NCBI GenBank assembly: GCA_038230255.1
Contig: JBBRNP010000002.1
Span: 455,562-519,561, forward strand
Direction of reading: 5' to 3'
Source: AV40 sp038230255
GTDB taxonomy: Bacteria > Verrucomicrobiota > Verrucomicrobiia > Chthoniobacterales > UBA10450
Length of the DNA: 64,000 bases
Made by a program: the position numbers and the translations under genes. The stretch's first letter is position 1. Every line of letters starts with the position of its first letter. Positions 59,529 to 64,000 of the stretch are shown here, in pieces. The notes below the pieces were generated by a model. That model saw only the letters and a list, made by a program, of their open reading frames with translations, did not search any database and was not told where the DNA came from.

Positions 59529-60490
59529 ACCGGGATCGTGACGCGTAGTAATGACGCCCCCCCAACTCGTGGCGTTAGCTGTCGATCTTCTAGCGAAGCC
59601 GGGACGAGAAAGAATTCGCCGGGGCGAAGATCGACAGCGGCACAGCTAAGCGAACCGGTCAGGCAACAAACAATGGCGAACTGGGCTCGTGGCGTAACTT
59701 CGCGTGGCGAATCCAGATTCCATTTCTGGAGCTCGAAAAGCTCATCTTTAACAAGCAGTTCGCCTTTCGCTTCAATCAGTGTTGGTGCGACATCGCTGAA
59801 GTCGATGGATTGGAGCGCTTGATCGACATGTAACTGTCGCGGCTTGCCAGTCGATTGATCGATGCGGTTCCAATCGAACACGCGATAAGTCGTGTCGCTG
59901 TTCTGCTGGATCTCGACCAACACGTTGCCGGCGCCGACGGCATGAAATCGTCCGGCTGGCAGAAACATAACATCGCCGGCTTTCACTCTGATAGTGTGGA
60001 CTTCATCGGCCGCGGAGCCGGCGCGCAGTGATTTCTCAAATTGTTCCCGCGTGATTCGTTGGCTGAATCCGACAAAAAGTTCGGCACCAGGTTCGGCATC
60101 CGCGACATACCAGCATTCAGTCTTCGGTTCGCCGCCGAGTTTCGCGGCGACTTTGTCGGGTGGATGGACCTGGAGCGAAAGTTTCTCCTGCGCATCGAGC
60201 AGCTTGATTAACAATGGAAACCGAGGGGCAGCAGGAACACCGCCGAAAATTTCTTGTCGATGTTGGCTCCAAAGCTCGTGCAAAGTTTTGCCTTTAAGGG
60301 GACCATTGGAAACAACGCTTTGGGCTTCGGGTCGATCGACAATTTCCCACGATTCGCCGATTGGTTTGTTCGGGGGCAAGTTCTTGCGGAAAAGCTCCGC
60401 GAGTTTGCGGCCGCCCCAAATGCGCTCCATGAAAATGGGCTCGAAGGTAAGGGGAGTCCGAGCCGGACTGGCGGTTATCACAGAGGTCAT
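59525..60490 (-). CDS. manA: Class I mannose-6-phosphate isomerase
   Basis: 321 aa from ATG 60490; the longer frame to 60556 is repeat-like. Cupin-type zinc isomerase: FMERIWGGRKLAELF, GESWEIVDRPEAQS, FPLLIKLLDAQEKLSLQVHP, ECWYVADAEPGAELFVGF, HTIRVKAGDVMFLPAGRFHA and VEIQQNSDTTYRVFDWNR. Converts mannose-6-P to fructose-6-P. Its stop codon lies within the right REP, and the 3' part carries an inverted pair of the GTCGATCTT 9-mer (59581, 59627). Confidence 0.9.
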   Translation of the reverse strand: MTSVITASPARTPLTFEPIFMERIWGGRKLAELFRKNLPPNKPIGESWEIVDRPEAQSVVSNGPLKGKTLHELWSQHRQEIFGGVPAAPRFPLLIKLLDAQEKLSLQVHPPDKVAAKLGGEPKTECWYVADAEPGAELFVGFSQRITREQFEKSLRAGSAADEVHTIRVKAGDVMFLPAGRFHAVGAGNVLVEIQQNSDTTYRVFDWNRIDQSTGKPRQLHVDQALQSIDFSDVAPTLIEAKGELLVKDELFELQKWNLDSPREVTPRAQFAIVCCLTGSLSCAAVDLRPGEFFLVPASLEDRQLTPRVGGASLLRVTIPV

Positions 60491-60562
60491 GGAAGATGGA
60501 AGATGGCAGATTGTAGATTGCAGATTGGTCAATGCCAAACAGAGTGATCGTTTCACTTGAAC

Positions 60563-61042
60563 ATGGAGCTGCCTCGATTCGTCAGATACTGGATGCCGGC
60601 AATTGTTTGGATGGCGATAATCTTCCTCGGTTCGACCGATATGCTCTCAGCTGAGCATACGTCGCGATTCCTGGTCCCATTCCTCCGCTGGCTCGATCCG
60701 CAGATTTCGCTGGCGGCGCTCGCTGCCATTCAGTTGGGGATCCGAAAACTCGGTCACCTGAGTGAATACGCGATCCTGGCAATGCTGCTCTGGCGCGCGC
60801 TGCGCGGTGGCACGCGCGGGCAAATGAAGGTGTCGATCTTGTTTCTCCTCGCTGCGGTCGCCTGCGCGATCTTCGCCGCGAGCGACGAATTTCATCAATC
60901 GTTCGTTCCATCGCGAACGTCGTCTCCGCACGATGTCATGATCGACATTTGCGGTGCGTTTCTCGGATTAGCAGTTTGCTGGATGTTCGCGACCGGAAGA
61001 CGACAGAAGCAGGAAATCAGCCCCGAAAGCTTTCGGGGTTGA
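60563..61042 (+). CDS. VanZ-family membrane protein
   Basis: 159 aa from ATG 60563 (TTG 60557 possible). Four membrane segments with VanZ hallmarks: IVWMAIIFLGSTDMLSAEHT, LGIRKLGHLSEYAILAMLLW and ASDEFHQSFVPSRTSSPHDV followed by MIDICGAFLG. Members confer low-level teicoplanin resistance in some Gram-positives, but most are of unknown role. The final codons come from a palindrome (61021-61038). Confidence 0.87.
   Translation: MELPRFVRYWMPAIVWMAIIFLGSTDMLSAEHTSRFLVPFLRWLDPQISLAALAAIQLGIRKLGHLSEYAILAMLLWRALRGGTRGQMKVSILFLLAAVACAIFAASDEFHQSFVPSRTSSPHDVMIDICGAFLGLAVCWMFATGRRQKQEISPESFRG
61021..61038. repeat. Perfect 18-bp palindrome at the vanZ end
   Basis: CCCCGAAAGCTTTCGGGG, then TTGA which supplies the stop. 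A short hairpin of the kind scattered over this window; it could also act as a weak terminator, though it lacks a T tract. Confidence 0.7.
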
Positions 61043-61082
61043 AATCGGCAATCCGCAATCGACATTCCGCAGTTCTGATTGC

Positions 61083-61155
61083 GGGGGCATAGCTCAGTTG
61101 GTAGAGCGCCAGCTTTGCAAGCTGGAAGTCAGGGGTTCGAATCCCCTTGCCTCCA
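61083..61155 (+). tRNA. tRNA-Ala (TGC)
   Basis: 73 nt, CCA not encoded. Acceptor GGGGGCA/TGCCTCC, D-arm AGCTCAGTTGGTAGAG, anticodon loop CTTTGCAA (TGC), T-arm AGGGGTTCGAATCCCCT. This isoacceptor normally lies in the 16S-23S spacer; here it stands outside. Confidence 0.96.
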
Positions 61156-61250
61156 TGGATTTCGGAAACCGGATTTCGGATTGCGGAAACCCGCAGCCAT
61201 GTTTTAGTTCTGACTCTCCGGTTTCCGGTATCGACAATCCAAAATGTTTT

Positions 61251-61324
61251 GGGCCTGTAGCTCAGTTGGTTAGAGCATGCGCTTGATAAGCGCAGGGTCA
61301 CTGGTTCGAGCCCAGTCAGGCCCA
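61251..61324 (+). tRNA. tRNA-Ile (GAT)
   Basis: 74 nt, CCA not encoded. Acceptor GGGCCTG/CAGGCCC, D-arm AGCTCAGTTGGTTAGAG, anticodon loop CTTGATAA (GAT), T-arm CTGGTTCGAGCCCAG. With tRNA-Ala 95 nt upstream it forms the classic rRNA-spacer pair, but on the strand opposite to the neighbouring 16S gene. Confidence 0.96.
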
Positions 61325-61329
61325 CTATT

Positions 61330-63405
61330 TCACCAGATCCGGGCGCGCTCTTCGGGCGCGACAAACATCTTGTCGCCGGGCTGCACTTTGAACGCTTCAT
61401 ACCAGGCGTCGATGTTTCGCGCCGGCCCGATGACGCGAAACTGTCTCGGCGAGTGGGGATCGCTCACGACCTGTTTGCGGACGTAATCGTCGGACACTTT
61501 TCCGCGCCAAGCTTGCGCCCAACCTAGCAACACCCGCTGATCGCCAGTGTATCCGTCCAGGACCGGCGCGGGTTGCCCTTTCAGCGAAGCGCGATAAGCG
61601 TCCAGTGCGAGTGTCAGGCCGCCCAAGTCTGCAATATTTTCGCCCATCGTTAGCTCGCCATTGACGTGAACGCCGGGAATCGGCTCGTATTTTGAAAATT
61701 GGGCGCCGAGCATGTCGGCCCGTTTCTTGAATGTCTCAGCGTCCTGTTTCGTCCACCAATCGCGCAACGCGCCCGACGCGTCGATCTTGCGGCCCTGATC
61801 GTCGAAGCCGTGAGTAAGTTCGTGACCGATGACCCCGCCCGCTGCGCCGTAATTGATCGCGGGGTCGGCATCCGGATCGAAAACCGGCGGCTGAAGAATT
61901 CCCGCCGGAAAAACAATGTCGCGCAGGCTCCCGTTGTAAGCGTCATTCGTTTGCGGCGTCATACCCCAATCTGTGCGGTCGACCGGGCCGAAAAAGCGGC
62001 CGGTGTAAAAGTCCCAGTCGAGCTGCGCGCAGCGTTTGACATTGCCGACGAGATCGTCACCGCGAATCGAAAGCTTTGAGTAATCGCGCGGGTGATCGGG
62101 ATACCCCACCTTGATTGTGTAAGTGTCGAGTTTCTTGAGCGCTTCCTTTTTCGTCTCCGCGCCCATCCAATCAAGTTTCTCGATGCGCGCGCGGTAAGCG
62201 TTCTTCAAATTCGCGACCAAATCCTGGATTTTCGCTTTCGCATCCGCTGGAAAATATTTTGCGCTGTAGAGCTGGCCGACGCCGAAACCCATCGTCCCGA
62301 ACGTGCCGAAGCGATCGCCAACTCCGAAGTCGCCTCCACTAACGGTCGTGATCCCGCGTTTCCAGCGCGCCTGTTGCTCTTTCTGCCCGGAAAGTGTTTT
62401 GGCGTGGAGCTCGAAGTAAGCGTCAGTAAACATCTTTGAGAGATAGGGAGCGGCGTTATCGGCGAGATGAAATGCTTGCCAAGCGCGAATGGTTTCGATC
62501 GGCGCTTTCGAATATGCCTCGACAATCTTCGGGAAGGCGCTCTTCTCGGCCACAACCACCCGCGTCAATTTCGGTATCTTTACTTCGGCGAGAAATTTTT
62601 CCCAAGCGAAGCCGGGCGCGAGCCTCTTCAATTCCTGGATCGACATCGGATTGTAAATCGCGTTGAGATCGCGCTGCTGCGCTTTGGTCCAGCTGGCGTC
62701 GGCAATTCTGGTTTCGAACTCCACGACGTCTTTGGCGCTCTTCTCCGCGTCGGGCCAGCTCAGCAGTTTCAGAATTGTCGTGACGTAATTTTGGTAAGCC
62801 GATTTCTGAGGAGCGAAATCAGGTTTGAGATAGTAATCGCGATCCGGCAGACCAAGGCCTGCTTGAGTAAAGTAGAACGCGTACTTGGTCGGGTCCTTTA
62901 GATCGACATCGATTACGACATTGAACAGAGAAAATTCAAAATCGGTGGTGGTCCGTCCCATCAGTGCGGCGAAATCGTCGCGTGTTTTCGCCTTCTTAAG
63001 ATCGTTTAATTCCGGTTCAACCGCTTTAGCGCCGAGCTGTTCGACGCGGGCCTCGTCCATGAACGAGTGATAAAAAGCGCCGGCTTTCTCTTCCAACGTC
63101 GATGGATTTTCCGGCAATTTCGCGCCGCCCGCCTCTAGCATTTCGCGCAGCCTTTGCTCGGTAAAATCGGTCATGATAATTCGCATGGAATAAGCGGGTT
63201 TGTCTGGAGGGATCTGGGTTTTGTCGAGCCAGATACCGTTGGCATAGCGAAAGAAATCGTCGCCCGGTTTTACGGAGGTGTCTGCGCCCGATAAATCGAA
63301 ACCCCACGTGCCGTATTTCAATTTCGCGGGAGGCGCATCAGCAGCGTAGGCGAGGGGAGACGAGCAGAGAGCAAAGAGCAGGAGAGCGCGTCGAAGTAGA
63401 TGCAT
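61330..63405 (-). CDS. M13-family (neprilysin-like) metallopeptidase
   Basis: 691 aa from ATG 63405. Signal peptide MHLLRRALLLFALCSSPLAY. Zinc site GGVIGHELTHGFDDQGRKID (HExxH), the third ligand in TMGENIADLGGLTLALDAYR, and the C-terminal AWRGKVSDDYVRKQVVSDPH followed by SPRQFRVIGPARNIDAWYEA. Exported peptidase. Separated from 16S by a repeat and a terminator-like hairpin. Its 3' end lies 5 nt from tRNA-Ile, facing it. Confidence 0.95.
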   Translation of the reverse strand: MHLLRRALLLFALCSSPLAYAADAPPAKLKYGTWGFDLSGADTSVKPGDDFFRYANGIWLDKTQIPPDKPAYSMRIIMTDFTEQRLREMLEAGGAKLPENPSTLEEKAGAFYHSFMDEARVEQLGAKAVEPELNDLKKAKTRDDFAALMGRTTTDFEFSLFNVVIDVDLKDPTKYAFYFTQAGLGLPDRDYYLKPDFAPQKSAYQNYVTTILKLLSWPDAEKSAKDVVEFETRIADASWTKAQQRDLNAIYNPMSIQELKRLAPGFAWEKFLAEVKIPKLTRVVVAEKSAFPKIVEAYSKAPIETIRAWQAFHLADNAAPYLSKMFTDAYFELHAKTLSGQKEQQARWKRGITTVSGGDFGVGDRFGTFGTMGFGVGQLYSAKYFPADAKAKIQDLVANLKNAYRARIEKLDWMGAETKKEALKKLDTYTIKVGYPDHPRDYSKLSIRGDDLVGNVKRCAQLDWDFYTGRFFGPVDRTDWGMTPQTNDAYNGSLRDIVFPAGILQPPVFDPDADPAINYGAAGGVIGHELTHGFDDQGRKIDASGALRDWWTKQDAETFKKRADMLGAQFSKYEPIPGVHVNGELTMGENIADLGGLTLALDAYRASLKGQPAPVLDGYTGDQRVLLGWAQAWRGKVSDDYVRKQVVSDPHSPRQFRVIGPARNIDAWYEAFKVQPGDKMFVAPEERARIW

Positions 63406-63468
63406 AGCTGGAGTTTGAGTGGAGAGCGGAGCGTAGACGAAACGACAAGATGCGACAATGTGGATTGA

Positions 63469-63554
63469 GGTGGATCGAGCAGTCCCTTGCTCGATGCTAA
63501 TTTGGCGACGGAGTCGCATTTGTTTAACATCGCCCGCGGAGCGGCCGATCCACC
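63469..63554. repeat. GGTGGATCG...CGATCCACC repeat, copy 3
   Basis: 86 bp, outer arms GGTGGATCG and CCGATCCACC, inner GCTCGATGCTAATT and TTAACATCG. Lies between the M13 gene and the terminator-like hairpin after 16S. Confidence 0.87.
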
Positions 63555-63568
63555 ACGTCAGAAAAGGA

Positions 63569-63602
63569 AATGCCGGCCTCGAAAGTGTTCGGGGCCGGCA
63601 TT
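63569..63602 (-). terminator. Rho-independent terminator-like hairpin downstream of 16S
   Basis: AATGCCGGCC (63569-63578) pairs with GGCCGGCATT (63593-63602) around a 14-nt loop, a 10-bp GC-rich stem. Read on the minus strand it is followed by TTCCTTTTC, a T-rich tail. It would end transcripts about 190 nt past the 16S 3' end, before any 23S gene. Confidence 0.7.
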
Positions 63603-63780
63603 AGTCGATGTGCAGCAAAGACTGAATTGTGCGTTACCGTCTTTTCTCTCTGGGCTCTGGTTTCTTTCGATTCCAGAGTCTTCACGGCATATCCAATGGA
63701 TGATCAATTGATTCACCCAAGGGAGTTAGCCGTCGACCTATTCAACCGCGCTTCGAAATAAATTTCGAAGGCGATGAATC

Positions 63781-64000
<220 letters not shown>

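Noticed and set aside
60563..61042. VanZ as evidence for glycopeptide resistance.
   Set aside because: No vanH/A/X/R/S genes are nearby and VanZ domains are common without resistance.

Overview
The window looks like a chromosomal segment of a free-living soil or freshwater bacterium, most likely Verrucomicrobiota (Chthoniobacterales/'Spartobacteria'-like). This rests on the mixture of gene families, moderate-to-high GC, dense dispersed palindromic repeats and the general look of the 16S 3' end. It is an inference: only about 210 nt of 16S is present.

Layout. (1) 0-3.9 kb: end of an oxidoreductase gene, a large MFS/spermidine-synthase-like fusion, and a small toxin-antitoxin pair lying between that gene's start and a duplicated remnant of the same start. 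(2) 3.9-26.6 kb: a nucleobase catabolism island. A leftward arm carries a transaminase, NCS1 permease, dihydropyrimidinase, (methyl)malonate-semialdehyde dehydrogenase, a PreA-like dihydropyrimidine dehydrogenase, an M20 amidohydrolase, XdhC and uricase. A rightward arm carries OHCU decarboxylase, HIU hydrolase, allantoicase, allantoinase, an aldolase-like protein, a single-chain xanthine dehydrogenase and adenine deaminase, with guanine deaminase facing them. Together these could take adenine, guanine and xanthine to urea plus ureidoglycolate/glyoxylate, and uracil/thymine to (methyl)malonate semialdehyde. The arms diverge from a 37 bp gap holding an inverted repeat. (3) 26.7-35.9 kb: tRNA-fMet and tRNA-Asn, a GIY-YIG gene bracketed by a tRNA-Asn 3' duplication, then mixed housekeeping genes (pfkA, argG, a D-Ala-D-Ala carboxypeptidase) and a repeat protein. 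(4) 35.9-37.9 kb: a decayed restriction-modification island. (5) 38.0-48.6 kb: phenylalanine/tyrosine catabolism with its own tetrahydropterin supply: HPPD, homogentisate dioxygenase, FolE, a triple-PTPS protein, a sepiapterin-reductase-like SDR and, further on, a long phenylalanine hydroxylase. Inside it, on the minus strand, sits an SdpABC-like antimicrobial-peptide locus whose precursor is split by an apparent frameshift. (6) 48.8-61 kb: lipoproteins, an L,D-transpeptidase, two paralogous ~50-aa membrane proteins, a DUF885 peptidase, a KirBac-type channel, a RAYT transposase with flanking REP palindromes, manA and vanZ. (7) 61-64 kb: tRNA-Ala and tRNA-Ile (+), an M13 peptidase (-) and the 3' end of a 16S gene (-) that is followed by a terminator-like hairpin and not by a 23S gene.

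Two DNA-level signals run through everything. First, the 9-mer GTCGATCTT (complement AAGATCGAC) occurs exactly 39 times by my reading, about 0.6 per kb against roughly 0.5 expected in the whole window. It lies in all reading frames and between genes, resembling DNA-uptake signal sequences. Second, several families of palindromic REP/MITE-like elements occur between genes, at gene ends and, most strikingly, in frame inside argG.
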